Shown: in pieces, positions 1 through 9,204 of the stretch
How positions within the stretch are numbered: the first letter of the stretch is position 1
Layout: the number at the start of each line of letters is the position of its first letter
Source: Nocardia sp. NBC_01327
Lineage (GTDB): Bacteria; Actinomycetota; Actinomycetes; Mycobacteriales; Mycobacteriaceae
Length of the DNA stretch: 64,000 nt
Assembly: GCF_035958815.1 (NCBI RefSeq)
Contig: NZ_CP108383.1
Span: forward strand, 7,130,001 to 7,194,000
Reading direction: 5' to 3'
Program-made: the position numbers and the translations under genes
Notes under the pieces: model-generated
The model's database searches: none
Told to the model about the DNA's origin: nothing
What the model saw: the letters and a program-made list of their open reading frames with translations, nothing else

Positions 1-256
1 TGGTGCCGGCGCTGATGATCACATCCAGATCGGCGGCCTCGTACCGCGAGCGCGCCAGACAGTCCTGTGCCGCGAGCGCGCCGAGCGAGAGGCTGTCCTC
101 GCCGGCCGAGCGATCGACCATGCGGCGGGTCCGAATTCCGGTGATCCGTTCGACGTCGAATTGACCGCCGCTCGACATTCGAGTCAGTAGTTCATCCGTG
201 GTGTATTCGCGCTGGGGCAGAGCGGCTCCCAGCGCACCGAGGCGTGCGGCACTCAT
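1..256 (-). CDS. Beta-ketoacyl-ACP synthase III family protein, N-terminal part (cut by window edge)
   Basis: The reverse strand reads from an ATG at 256 to the window edge, giving about 85 residues. The segment ITGIRTRRM followed by a helix with AAQDCL and then DLDVIISAGT is the typical N-terminal fold of FabH-like or PKS-type III condensing enzymes, just ahead of the catalytic cysteine, which lies outside the window. Such enzymes condense an acyl-CoA or acyl-ACP with a malonyl or second acyl unit. The gene diverges from the P450-MMPL-monooxygenase operon, so a shared lipid or polyketide-like product is a reasonable guess. The family is fairly clear; the substrate is unknown. Confidence 0.75.
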   Translation of the reverse strand, partial: MSAARLGALGAALPQREYTTDELLTRMSSGGQFDVERITGIRTRRMVDRSAGEDSLSLGALAAQDCLARSRYEAADLDVIISAGT

Positions 257-657
257 CGTGACTCCCGATGGCTATCGGATGGAGGGAACCGGCGACTGGG
301 CGGTCCCGCTGAATCGAACGAGGCAAACATTGGCTCTGTTCGGATTCCACGGACCGTATGAGCACGATCTTACGGTGTCAAGACAATTCGCACCCGAGAG
401 CGACAGAGGTCACCCGAAGGCGCAGTCATATCCGATGCCACTGCTCCCGAGATACCAATCGGCACAGCGCTTTTTGGTTCCGGAGACAAGTGTGATCGCC
501 CGGTTGCGACAGTGCGGAAGTCCTGGTTACGCTGACCGAAACCGGCACCCCCGCAATCGATTCGCTGGCGTTCTCTCGAAACTCGGGCCCTCGCCCGCAA
601 TTACCCGATTCCGCGCGCCGTCGCGCGATCCGGCCGCCAGATTTGGAGCATTTCGCG
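257..657. other. Divergent intergenic region
   Basis: About 400 bp between the condensing-enzyme gene and the P450 operon. It should hold both promoters, but I see no clear operator or convincing -10/-35 pair. The open frames crossing it have no recognisable product. Confidence 0.5.
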
Positions 658-2220
658 ATGACATCCACCGCCACCCGCACGCCGACCGCGAGCCGCGTAC
701 CGCCCACCGCCCCCGGCGCCCTCCCCCTGCTCGGCCACTGGCCGCGTTTCGGCCGCCGTCCCTACCGCTTCATGTCCACGCTGCCGGAGGTGGGACAGGT
801 TGTGCGCGTGCGCATTCCGGGTTACGACACGTATGTCGTCACCGATCCCGAGCTGGCCCGCGAGGCGTTCGTGACGCTCTCCGACCAGGGGCACATGATC
901 GAACGCGCCGAGGCGCTGCTGGGCGAGGGCGTCACCGTCCTGCAGGGCCGGCGGCACAAGCGCGAACGCCGCATGATCGCACCGGCTTTCGCCAAGGCGC
1001 GGATCGCCCGGTACGCAACGGTCATGACGCGTCTCGGGGCCGAACGCGCCGCATCCTGGCACGCGGGTGAGACCCTCGCCGTCAACGAGCAGATGCACGA
1101 TCTCGCACTGCGGACCGTCGCGGCGGCCCTGTTCACCGGTGAAATCGGTTCCGAGACAGCCGAAGACATCCACCGACTGCTACCCCCGGTCATGACCCTG
1201 CTCTCGCGCCGGGTCACCCGCCCAGCCTGGATCGACCGAATGCCACTGCCCGGCAACCGCCGCTTCGACCGGCTGGTCCTCGAGATGAAGGCCGCCACCG
1301 GCGGCATCATCGCCGCCTACCGCGCCGAACTGGCCGCCGATCCCGACCTCGATCACGGCGACCTCCTCGGCACCCTGCTCAAGGCCCGCGACGAAGCCGG
1401 AGACGCCCTCACCGACTCGCAAGTGCACGACGAACTCATCAACTTCCTCGTCGGCGGCACCGAGGCCATCGGCGCCACCCTGGCCTGGGTCTTCTACGAA
1501 CTCGGCCAGAATCCCGAGGTCGAGGCAGCCCTGCACGCCGAAGTAGACGCCCTCCTGCGAGTGAGAGGCGAGATCCCCTCGCACGCACCAGAAGACACCG
1601 GGTTGCCTGGACGCGGGAATACCACGCCGGCCGGCCACGGAGACACCACGCCATCCGCGCAAGGGGACACTGCGCCCGCCAGGTACGGAGACACCGCGGT
1701 GCCCATGCAGGGAGACACCACGCCGCGCACTCGCACTGCGGGAGAAGGCACGCCCACGAACGTTCGGCCTGCCGAATTCGGCGATCTGGGGGCGCTGGAT
1801 GTGACCAAGCGCATTGTGCTCGAGACGCTGCGCAAGTATTCGCCGTGGCTGACCGTGCGGCACGTGCCCACCGCCTACACCCTGGGCGGTGTCGAGATCC
1901 CCGGCGGCAGCATGCTTTTCGTCTGCCCGGTGGCCATGCACCGCGATCCCGCGCTGTACCCCGATCCCGAGCGTTTCGATCCGGACCGGTGGCTGCCGGA
2001 GTCGATGGCGTCTATGACGAAGGGCGCGCACATTCCCTTCGGCATGGGCGCCCGGCAGTGTCCCGGAAATGTGTTCTCGCTCACCGAGATCGCGCTGCAG
2101 GTGGCCACGATCAGCGCGCGCTGGCGACTGCGGCCGGTGCCGGGTGTCGCGGTGCGGGAGACCGTGATCGGTGCGCTGGTGCATCCGAAGCGGCTGCCCA
2201 TGCGGGTGGAGGCGCGCTGA
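658..2220 (+). CDS. Cytochrome P450 with a low-complexity insertion
   Basis: Heme-thiolate monooxygenase of about 520 residues. An upstream TTG at 643 is possible, but ATG 658 has GGAG at 645-648 in front of it. The I-helix oxygen-binding region reads GGTEAIGATLAW, the K-helix ExxR motif is ETLRKYS, and the cysteine loop is FGMGARQCPG with Cys as the heme ligand. N-terminal PGALPLLGHW matches the usual proline-rich hinge of soluble bacterial P450s. Unusually, about 70 residues between the J helix and the K helix are low-complexity and contain an 8-residue tandem repeat rich in GDTTP, which explains why the protein is longer than the usual 400-460 residues. The MMPL gene starts 2 bp downstream, so the two are surely cotranscribed. 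Substrate unknown. Confidence 0.93.
   Translation: MTSTATRTPTASRVPPTAPGALPLLGHWPRFGRRPYRFMSTLPEVGQVVRVRIPGYDTYVVTDPELAREAFVTLSDQGHMIERAEALLGEGVTVLQGRRHKRERRMIAPAFAKARIARYATVMTRLGAERAASWHAGETLAVNEQMHDLALRTVAAALFTGEIGSETAEDIHRLLPPVMTLLSRRVTRPAWIDRMPLPGNRRFDRLVLEMKAATGGIIAAYRAELAADPDLDHGDLLGTLLKARDEAGDALTDSQVHDELINFLVGGTEAIGATLAWVFYELGQNPEVEAALHAEVDALLRVRGEIPSHAPEDTGLPGRGNTTPAGHGDTTPSAQGDTAPARYGDTAVPMQGDTTPRTRTAGEGTPTNVRPAEFGDLGALDVTKRIVLETLRKYSPWLTVRHVPTAYTLGGVEIPGGSMLFVCPVAMHRDPALYPDPERFDPDRWLPESMASMTKGAHIPFGMGARQCPGNVFSLTEIALQVATISARWRLRPVPGVAVRETVIGALVHPKRLPMRVEAR
1585..1728 (+). repeat. 24-bp in-frame minisatellite inside the P450 gene
   Basis: Five consecutive 24-bp units (1609-1632, 1633-1656, 1657-1680, 1681-1704, 1705-1728), preceded by a degenerate sixth at 1585. 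Each unit encodes an 8-residue block of the form xxGDT(T/A)Px, for example GHGDTTPS and AQGDTAPA. The core GGAGACACCACGCC is shared. The period is a multiple of three, so copy-number change would keep the reading frame. Confidence 0.9.
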
Positions 2221-2222
2221 CC

Positions 2223-4412
2223 GTGGTCGCCTTCGCACTACGCCGGTACCGGGCGGTCCTGATCGTCGCGGCCGTCCTCGCGGTGCTCGCCGGACTGGCG
2301 GGCACCACACTGTTCGACAAACTCCAGGGCGGCGGATACTTCGACCCGAGTTCGCAGTCCACCGCCGCCGCCGACGCGCTGCGCGATCACTTCGGACAGG
2401 GCACGCCGAATCTGGTGCTGCTCGTGGACACCGGAAAACTCGTCGACGATCCCGAATCCGTGCGTGCCGCAGCGGCACTCGTGCAGCGCCTGCAGGCCGA
2501 AGCGGACGTGACCGGAGTGATGTCCTACTGGACGTCGGGACACCTGCCCGCACTGCGCGACAAGAGCGGACGGCAGGGCCTCGTCGTCGCCACGATTCTT
2601 GGCGACGAAATGGGCATCGACCACCGGATCGCCGAGCTCGCACCGCAATTCGCCGGGACACACGACGGCATCGAGGTCCGAGTCGGCGGCTACGCCATGA
2701 TGATGCACGAGACCGTGCAGCAGGGGCAGCGCGATGTGGTCGCGGGCGAGGCGGTGGCCTTTCCACTGACCCTCATCGCACTGCTGGTCGTATTCGGCAC
2801 GGTGGTGGGCGCGGCACTGCCCCTCATCACCGGCACCGTGACGACCATGCTCACCGTGGGCGTGCTGTGGCTGCTGGCCGAGTTCACCGAATTATCCTCC
2901 ACGGCAACCAATGTCGCCTCGCTGCTCGGCCTAGGTCTGGCGATCGACTACAGCCTGCTCATCGTCAGCAGATATCGCGAGGAGCTGGGCACCGCACCCG
3001 ATCCGCGCACGGCCCTGATCGCGACCATGACCTCGGCGGGCCGCACCGTAGCCTTCTCGGCACTGACGGTCGCCGTCGCACTGTCCTCCATGCTCATGTT
3101 CCCGCTGCTGGCGGTGCGATCGATCGGGTACGCCGGAATCGCCGTGGCGCTGACCGCCGCCGTGGTCTCACTGACCGTGCTCCCTGCCATCCTGCTGGTC
3201 GCCGGCGATCGGATCGACCGCTTCCGTGTCTTCCGGAAGCGGCAGTCCGCCACTACCTCCCGCGAACTCGACGAGGGTTTCTGGCACCGCCTCGCCACCA
3301 TGGTCATGCGGCGGCCGATTCCGGTCGCCACCGTCACGGTCCTGCTGCTGCTCGCACTCGGACTGCCCTTCCTGCGCTTCCACCCCGGCTTCCCCGACTA
3401 CCGCTCCATGCCCGGCGGCTCATCCTCGCGACAGGTCGCCGAGACGGTGCAGCGCGACTTCGACGCCGCCGAACTCTCGGGACTGTTCGTCGTACTCCCG
3501 GACAGCAAAACCGGGCTCACCGACTACGCGACCGCGCTGTCGCTGCTCGACGACGTCGCGCGCGTCGACACCGCGACCGGCAGCTACACGCGGGGCGCGC
3601 TGGTCATACCTCCCACCGCCGAACATCACCGATTCGAAACCGACACTGCTGCTTATCTTTCGGTGATACCCACCGCCGCCGATCCGGGAACCGTGGACGC
3701 CGTCATCCGCGCCGTCCGCGCCACCCCGTCGCCATCGCGGGCCCTGGTGGGCGGCGTGGACGCGGCCAATCTGGACGCCATCCACGCCCTCACCACCCGG
3801 GTGCCGCTCGCCCTCGCCTACGTCCTGATCGCCATGGCGGTGCTGCTGTTCCTGCTGACCGGCAGCGTTCTTGTCCCGGTGCTGGCGCTGATCCTGAGTG
3901 CGCTGAGCCTGACCGCCACCTTCGGCGCACTCGTCTGGATCTTCCAGGAGGGCAGGCTGTCCGGGCTGCTCGGCTTCACCGTCACCGGCGATCTGTCGGC
4001 CGTGGTGCCGGTCATGCTCTTCGCCGTCGCCTTCGGGCTGGCCATGGACTATCAGGTCTTCCTGCTGGCCCGCATTCGCGAGGAGTACGAGAACACCGGC
4101 GACGCAACGGCATCGGTGGCGATCGGGCTGGAGCGCATCGGCCGCATCGTGACGGCCGCCGCCATCCTCATCTCCATCGTGTTCCTGGGCTTCCTGGCCT
4201 CCGACATCACCTTCATGAAGGCCTTCGGCATCGGGCTGCCGCTGGCGGTGCTGGCCGACGCCACCCTGGTGCGCGGCTTCCTGCTCCCGGCGGCGCTGCG
4301 ACTGGGCGGGCGCTGGACCTGGTGGGCTCCGCGGCCGCTGCGCCGCCTGCACGATCGCTTCGGTCTCCGCGAAAGCAGCGCGCCGCCCGCCGAAGTCGCG
4401 GTGGTGTCCTGA
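2223..4412 (+). CDS. MMPL-family RND transporter
   Basis: A membrane protein of 729 residues starting at GTG 2223, directly after the P450 stop. It has the two-repeat architecture of MMPL/RND exporters: one TM helix (from about residue 8), a soluble loop with FDKLQGGGYFDP, a block of five or six TM helices containing GLGLAIDYSLLIVSRYREE, then a second TM, a second soluble loop and a second TM block containing AFGLAMDYQVFLLARIREEYE. The DYS and DYQ positions are the conserved aspartate-containing helices of proton-driven transporters. Relatives export lipids, siderophores or polyketides. Its place between two oxygenases suggests it exports the product of the pathway. Substrate is inference only. 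Confidence 0.93.
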   Translation: MVAFALRRYRAVLIVAAVLAVLAGLAGTTLFDKLQGGGYFDPSSQSTAAADALRDHFGQGTPNLVLLVDTGKLVDDPESVRAAAALVQRLQAEADVTGVMSYWTSGHLPALRDKSGRQGLVVATILGDEMGIDHRIAELAPQFAGTHDGIEVRVGGYAMMMHETVQQGQRDVVAGEAVAFPLTLIALLVVFGTVVGAALPLITGTVTTMLTVGVLWLLAEFTELSSTATNVASLLGLGLAIDYSLLIVSRYREELGTAPDPRTALIATMTSAGRTVAFSALTVAVALSSMLMFPLLAVRSIGYAGIAVALTAAVVSLTVLPAILLVAGDRIDRFRVFRKRQSATTSRELDEGFWHRLATMVMRRPIPVATVTVLLLLALGLPFLRFHPGFPDYRSMPGGSSSRQVAETVQRDFDAAELSGLFVVLPDSKTGLTDYATALSLLDDVARVDTATGSYTRGALVIPPTAEHHRFETDTAAYLSVIPTAADPGTVDAVIRAVRATPSPSRALVGGVDAANLDAIHALTTRVPLALAYVLIAMAVLLFLLTGSVLVPVLALILSALSLTATFGALVWIFQEGRLSGLLGFTVTGDLSAVVPVMLFAVAFGLAMDYQVFLLARIREEYENTGDATASVAIGLERIGRIVTAAAILISIVFLGFLASDITFMKAFGIGLPLAVLADATLVRGFLLPAALRLGGRWTWWAPRPLRRLHDRFGLRESSAPPAEVAVVS

Positions 4413-4459
4413 AATGCCCGGGCCGTCAACACTTTCCGTCCACGAACCGAGGTGCCCGC

Positions 4460-5944
4460 ATGTCTGACTCCCAGTCCGGTCCCGACCGCTACGACGTCGC
4501 CATTATCGGCACCGGATTCAGCGGTCTGGCAGTGGCGATCAATCTCCGCCGCCTCGGCATGGACAACTTCGTCCTGCTGGAGCGGGCCGACGCCGTGGGT
4601 GGCACCTGGCGGGACAATGTGTATCCCGGCTGCGCGGTCGACGTGCCGTCCGTGCTGTATTCGTATTCCTTCGCGCCGAATCCGGACTGGACGCGCCTGT
4701 ACGCCACCCAGCCCGAACTGCGCGCCTACACCGAATCGGTGGTCGACCGGTTCGACCTGCGACAGCGGATTCAGCTGAAAAGTGAAGTGGCCGAGGCGGA
4801 TTTCGACGAGGACGCCGCGGAGTGGGTGATCCGGCTGACCGACGATCGGATCGTGCGCGCCCGGGCCGTTGTCATGGGCTATTTCTCGCTGCACGCCGCG
4901 GCCATCCCCGATATCCCCGGACGGTCCGGCTTCACCGGCCCGCAAATGCATTCCAGCACCTGGGATCCCGGCTTCGACCCCGCCGGCAAACGCATTGCCG
5001 TGGTGGGCGCGGGCGCCAGCGCCGTGCAGATCGTGCCCGCCCTGGCGCGCACCGCCGGCCGGGTCATCTCCTTCCAGCGCACCGCCGCGTGGGTGCTCCC
5101 GCGCGGCGACCGTGCCATTCCCCCGGCTGTGCGGACCCTGCTGCGCCGAATCCCGCCCCTGCGACTCGCCGCCCGCGCCTTCGTCTTCAGCTTCCTCGAG
5201 GCACTGCACTTCGCGGAATTCCATCCCCGGCTGGTGCGGCTCTACGCGCGAGTCTGCCTGGCCGCCTTGAATCGCCAGGTCCCCGATCCCGAGGTGCGCC
5301 GAAAACTGGTTCCCGACTACAGCTTCGGTTGCAAGCGCCCCATGGTTTCCGACGAGTACTACGCCGCCTTCGCGCGGCCCGAGGTCGGCCTCAGCACCGA
5401 GAAGATCGTCGAGATCACCCCCACCGGGCTGCGCACCGCCGACGGCCTGCACCACGAGGTCGATGCGATCGTGTGGGCCACGGGCTTCCACGTCCAGGAC
5501 TCCATCGCCCACTTCCCCGACTTCCGCACCGAAACCACCTCCACGCGAAAGAAATTCACGCAGGACGGTTTCACCGCCTATCGGGGCATAGCCTTCGCGG
5601 GCCTGCCCAACCTCTTCGCCGTCACCGGCCCCAATACCGCCCTACCCCACACGTCCCAATTCCTGGCCATCGAACCCACCGCCGGGCTCATCGCCCGCAC
5701 CATCGCCGATATGCACCACCGAGCCGTCACCCGCTACACCCCGACCGCGGCGGCCGAACAAGCCTGGGTGGCCCGGGCACGCCGACTCCTCAGCACCCGC
5801 ATCTGGTCGACCGGTAACTGCACCAGCTACTTCGTCGACCAGACCGGCACCAATACCCTCACCTATCCCGGCGGCACCTGGACCCTGCGCCGCGACCGCC
5901 GCCAACTCCGTCTCGAGGACTGGCAGCAGGCGGGCGGCCGCTAG
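4460..5944 (+). CDS. Flavin-containing monooxygenase of the Baeyer-Villiger type
   Basis: A 494-residue FAD/NADPH monooxygenase starting at ATG 4460. The first Rossmann motif is IIGTGFSGLA near residue 14. It is followed by GGTWRDNVYPGCAVDVPS, typical of cyclohexanone-monooxygenase-like enzymes. The signature FTGPQMHSSTWD fits the type I BVMO fingerprint FxGxxxHxxxW(P/D), and the NADPH-binding motif is VVGAGASA. Such enzymes insert oxygen next to a ketone or oxidise a heteroatom. The gene is the third of the operon, 47 bp after the transporter. Its stop lies 7 bp from the stop of the convergent lipase gene. Confidence 0.92.
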   Translation: MSDSQSGPDRYDVAIIGTGFSGLAVAINLRRLGMDNFVLLERADAVGGTWRDNVYPGCAVDVPSVLYSYSFAPNPDWTRLYATQPELRAYTESVVDRFDLRQRIQLKSEVAEADFDEDAAEWVIRLTDDRIVRARAVVMGYFSLHAAAIPDIPGRSGFTGPQMHSSTWDPGFDPAGKRIAVVGAGASAVQIVPALARTAGRVISFQRTAAWVLPRGDRAIPPAVRTLLRRIPPLRLAARAFVFSFLEALHFAEFHPRLVRLYARVCLAALNRQVPDPEVRRKLVPDYSFGCKRPMVSDEYYAAFARPEVGLSTEKIVEITPTGLRTADGLHHEVDAIVWATGFHVQDSIAHFPDFRTETTSTRKKFTQDGFTAYRGIAFAGLPNLFAVTGPNTALPHTSQFLAIEPTAGLIARTIADMHHRAVTRYTPTAAAEQAWVARARRLLSTRIWSTGNCTSYFVDQTGTNTLTYPGGTWTLRRDRRQLRLEDWQQAGGR

Positions 5945-5951
5945 CTCGCTG

Positions 5952-7265
5952 TCAGAGTTCCGGCGTAAGCGGATTTCCCGGCGCGATGGCGCCGCAGCTG
6001 GTCGGCGCCGGCGCTCCCGCGAATCGGTCGTTGAGCCAGCCGAGCGCCACCGGCGACCACGGGGCCATGGAGGGCACATGGCTGAGCAGGTCGTACTGCT
6101 GGTACTGGATGGACGGATTTCCGGTCTCGCAGTACTGATTCGCGAGGGCACGGACATCACCGGCGACCATGACACCGTCACCGTGGCCGATGCCGGGCTT
6201 GCTGCCGTCGCTGCCCTCCAGCTCGCCATTGGCGCCCTGGCCGATGAACATGGGGATCGTCGGCGTGGGCGCGAGCCCGAGGTCGATCTTGCGTACCGCC
6301 TCCACGAACGGCGGCACGCTATTGGGGTCGGCGTATTCCGGCTTCGCCATCTGCTGCCAGGTCAATCCGGGGTACTGGAACAGCACATTGGCGATCGAGG
6401 CGTTCGAGAGGCGGGAAACCACCTGTGCGCCATAGCCGCTCAGGTAGGGCGTGAAGTCGATGTCGTAGGAGCGGGCGATGCCGATGATCGCCATGGCCGC
6501 CACACCCGACCAGCCGATACTGCCGCTGATGTAGGACAGGTTGCGGGCGGGATTGACCAGCACGCCGCCCTCGGCGGCGCCGACCAGGTTGGCGTCGACA
6601 TCCGGGGCGTAGCTGGGGGCCAGTGCCGCGGCCCAGTTGGTGGCGATCGCGCCGCCCGAATACCCGATCATGCCGATCCGGGCATCCGCGTTCAGGCCCG
6701 TGGCCGAGGAATGAGTCGCCGCGCGGATGGAATCCAGGGTGTTCATGCCGTATTCGGGTCCGGCGGCGAAATCGGCCTGCTCGCCCTCGGTGTCGTCGAC
6801 GATGACGGTGTAGCCCTGCGCGAGCAGCGGGGCGATCAGCACGCCTTCGGAGGCATTGACCATGCCGCCGAAGGTCACGTCACCGGCGACGGCCCGCGAG
6901 GGACTGTCCGCGGGGTTCAGGGAGTCGTAGAAGGATTGGTAGGCAACCGCTTTGGCGGGGTCGCTGCCGGGCGGGACCAGTACCGAGGTGACCCCGACGG
7001 CCGGGCGCTGCTGCGCGTCGGTCGTGCGGTACAGCAGCTGCACCGCCGTGACCGGCAGCGGCAGGCCGCTGACATGGTAGGGCAGTATCCTGGTGTCGAG
7101 CACCGTGCCCGGCTCGATCGACGACAGCGGCGTCGCGCCGTGGTACTCGTAGAACGCATCGGGTCCGGCGTTCGCCTGCGGTGCGAACTCCACCGTCGAA
7201 CCGGCCGCCAGCGCCAAGACCGCAGCAGCCGTCACAACGGGAACACGTCCCAGTATTTTTCTCAA
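5952..7265 (-). CDS. Secreted lipase of the LIP (secretory triacylglycerol lipase) family
   Basis: An alpha/beta hydrolase with the nucleophile elbow GYSGG. N-terminal YEYHGATPLSSIEPGTVLDTR and PPGSDPAKAVAYQSFYD resemble actinobacterial LIP-family lipases. The frame is open up to a GTG at 7304. TTG 7265 is preferred because AGAGGA lies 9 nt upstream and the product then begins with a compact signal peptide (MRKILGRVP, a hydrophobic run, then PQANA) ahead of GPDAF. The enzyme should be exported and hydrolyse acylglycerols or other esters. It is convergent with the monooxygenase gene and divergent from the amidase gene. Confidence 0.88.
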   Translation of the reverse strand: MRKILGRVPVVTAAAVLALAAGSTVEFAPQANAGPDAFYEYHGATPLSSIEPGTVLDTRILPYHVSGLPLPVTAVQLLYRTTDAQQRPAVGVTSVLVPPGSDPAKAVAYQSFYDSLNPADSPSRAVAGDVTFGGMVNASEGVLIAPLLAQGYTVIVDDTEGEQADFAAGPEYGMNTLDSIRAATHSSATGLNADARIGMIGYSGGAIATNWAAALAPSYAPDVDANLVGAAEGGVLVNPARNLSYISGSIGWSGVAAMAIIGIARSYDIDFTPYLSGYGAQVVSRLSNASIANVLFQYPGLTWQQMAKPEYADPNSVPPFVEAVRKIDLGLAPTPTIPMFIGQGANGELEGSDGSKPGIGHGDGVMVAGDVRALANQYCETGNPSIQYQQYDLLSHVPSMAPWSPVALGWLNDRFAGAPAPTSCGAIAPGNPLTPEL

Positions 7266-7467
7266 CTCCGAGAATCCTCTCAACCGCGGGCGCCAAAAAA
7301 GCACTGGTCATAGACCGCAGCTCTAACCAGACCCCACAGTCCGGTTACCCACCGGTAGTCTGAACGCGTTCCCCTTTCTTCGTCAAGATCAGCCCCTCTG
7401 CCGGTGCCGGTTCCGGACTGGTCCGTCGACTTTCGTAGGATTCATAGGATGAAAGCCGAGGATCGAA

Positions 7468-8505
7468 GTGACGCAGCACAATCGACTACGCCGCCGCACC
7501 CTGTTCACCGGCGCGGCGGCGGTGGCCGCGACAGGATGGCTCGGGGCCCGGCCCCTCGCCGATGCCGCCCCCTCCGAGGGAACCGACTGCCACGGTGGGC
7601 TTTTCACCGCCGTCCGGCAGCCCGATCCGGCCGGAAGTCCGGCCTCGGTGCGATTCCGTGTGGCGGGCGCCTGGGGTGATCCGGTCCCGGTGCATCGAAC
7701 CGCGCACGGCCGCGATGATCGCCCCGGCACGCTCTCTGAGATCATCCCCGTCCCGGCGGGCGCCGACAGACTCGATGTCATCTCCGAAAACGCCTTGGTT
7801 CCCAGCATTTTCGCGCCGGTGACCGCCCAGCCGTTCCGCACGGCCGTATCCACCTCGTACGCCTGGGGTTTCCCGGCGGTCACCCGCTCGGGCTGGGGAG
7901 CAGATGAATCCCTCATGACCTGGGGCGAGCCGGAATACGCACCCGCACAGGTGATCACGGTCCACCACACCCAGATCCCCACCGGACGGGAATACGACGA
8001 CTACCGCGACGCGGTCACCGGCGTCTACCGCTTCCACGCCCTCCCCGATCCCGACGGCCAAGGCTGGGGAGACCTCGGCTACCACCTGATGATCGACCCC
8101 AACGGCGTGATCTACTCGGCCCGCCACACCGGTGCCGACGACTCCCCCATCTTCAAACCGGGCTCCGACCTGCGCCCCGGCGCCGAAATCATCACCGCCG
8201 GCCACGTCCGCGGCGCGAATTCCGGCAATATCGGCATCTGCCTGATCGGCGACTTCACCAGCGCCCTCCCCAGCAAACCCGCCCTGCACAGCCTCGACAC
8301 CGTCCTGACCCGCCTCTGCTCCGCCCTCTCCCTCAACCCCTTCGCCCAGGTCGGCTACACCAACCCCACCACCGGCCTGACCACCACCGTCCCCACCGTC
8401 TCCGGCCACCGCGACTGGCAATCGGTCTGCGGCGAAACCACCTGCCCCGGCGACTTCCTGCACACCATCCTCCCGCTCCTCACCGCCCTCTCCCAACTCG
8501 GCTGA
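7468..8505 (+). CDS. Tat-type exported N-acetylmuramoyl-L-alanine amidase / PGRP-domain protein
   Basis: A 345-residue protein starting at GTG 7468 with GAGGA 5 nt upstream. The N-terminus RLRRRTLFTGAAAVAATGWLG is a twin-arginine-like signal peptide. The second half is an amidase_2/PGRP domain: RSGWGADES, then VHHT (first zinc histidine), FHALPDPDGQGWGDLGYHLMID, HVRGANSGNIGICLIGDF, and SGHRDW with TTCPGDF supplying the second histidine and the cysteine. It should cleave the bond between muramic acid and the stem peptide in the envelope. The region between the signal and the amidase domain (about residues 40-130) is a beta-rich domain I cannot name. Confidence 0.93.
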   Translation: MTQHNRLRRRTLFTGAAAVAATGWLGARPLADAAPSEGTDCHGGLFTAVRQPDPAGSPASVRFRVAGAWGDPVPVHRTAHGRDDRPGTLSEIIPVPAGADRLDVISENALVPSIFAPVTAQPFRTAVSTSYAWGFPAVTRSGWGADESLMTWGEPEYAPAQVITVHHTQIPTGREYDDYRDAVTGVYRFHALPDPDGQGWGDLGYHLMIDPNGVIYSARHTGADDSPIFKPGSDLRPGAEIITAGHVRGANSGNIGICLIGDFTSALPSKPALHSLDTVLTRLCSALSLNPFAQVGYTNPTTGLTTTVPTVSGHRDWQSVCGETTCPGDFLHTILPLLTALSQLG

Positions 8506-8570
8506 TTGCCCACGGGGACAAAGGAACTCCGGCTACCCTCGGTCAGTTCGATTTTTCGGGAGGGGAAATC

Positions 8571-9131
8571 ATGCATCGCTCGACGCTGTTCACGATGTCA
8601 CTGCTGACAATCACCGGAGCCGCCCTGATCGCGACGCCACACGCGTCCGCCACCGAGGTGAGCACCGCGACCTGCTTCGTCGCGGGAAGCGAAATGGCAC
8701 TCGCCCCGGGAATCAGTCTGATTCCGTCACAACAACACATCCGCGACCGAGGCATGTCCATCACCTGCACCGGCCAACTCGGCGACCGCCAACTCGACCC
8801 CAGCAGGTCCGGGATATGGGACGTCGACGTCACCACCGGCACCCGCCCCGGACCCGGCGGAACCGGAACCTGCCTCACCGACGCCGGCGACGGCCACATC
8901 ACCGTCCACCTCCCCACCACAGACGGCGGAATCCTCGAACTAGACGGACCCGCCACCTACACAGCCGCCGGCCCCGGAACAGCCCTACAAGGCAACCTCG
9001 GCCAGTACCACTTCCGCTCACTCGCCCTCTCGGTCCCCGACCTGAGCCACCCCGAAGGAAACTGCTTCACCGCCCCCCTCCAACACTGGCTGACCGCAGG
9101 CCCCCTCATGCTCTTCGACACCGCCGAGTAG
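8571..9131 (+). CDS. Secreted protein of unknown function
   Basis: 186 residues with a clear Sec signal peptide ending around ATPHASA. GGGAGGGG lies immediately upstream of ATG 8571. The mature part has several cysteines (ATCFVAG, SITCTG, TGTCLTD, GNCFTAP) that could form two disulfides, plus beta-rich Gly/Thr sequence. Its layout resembles small exported proteins common in Nocardia and mycobacteria. It follows the amidase gene by 65 bp on the same strand. Function not recognised. Confidence 0.75.
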   Translation: MHRSTLFTMSLLTITGAALIATPHASATEVSTATCFVAGSEMALAPGISLIPSQQHIRDRGMSITCTGQLGDRQLDPSRSGIWDVDVTTGTRPGPGGTGTCLTDAGDGHITVHLPTTDGGILELDGPATYTAAGPGTALQGNLGQYHFRSLALSVPDLSHPEGNCFTAPLQHWLTAGPLMLFDTAE

Positions 9132-9204
9132 CTCAGCGCGGCAGGGCTTTTCGTAGAAACCTGCGACGGGGCTTGCGGGAGCGCGAAGTCCAGCCCGATA
9201 TGCC

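Noticed and set aside
1609..1728. P450 insertion as a frameshift or assembly error
   Set aside because: The units are exact 24-bp multiples in one frame and the K helix and heme loop follow in the same frame, so it is a real in-frame repeat as far as the sequence shows.
2171..4459. Very long open frame upstream of the flavin monooxygenase start
   Set aside because: It is an out-of-frame shadow of the MMPL gene, Arg/His/Pro-rich; the real start is ATG 4460 ahead of the Rossmann motif.
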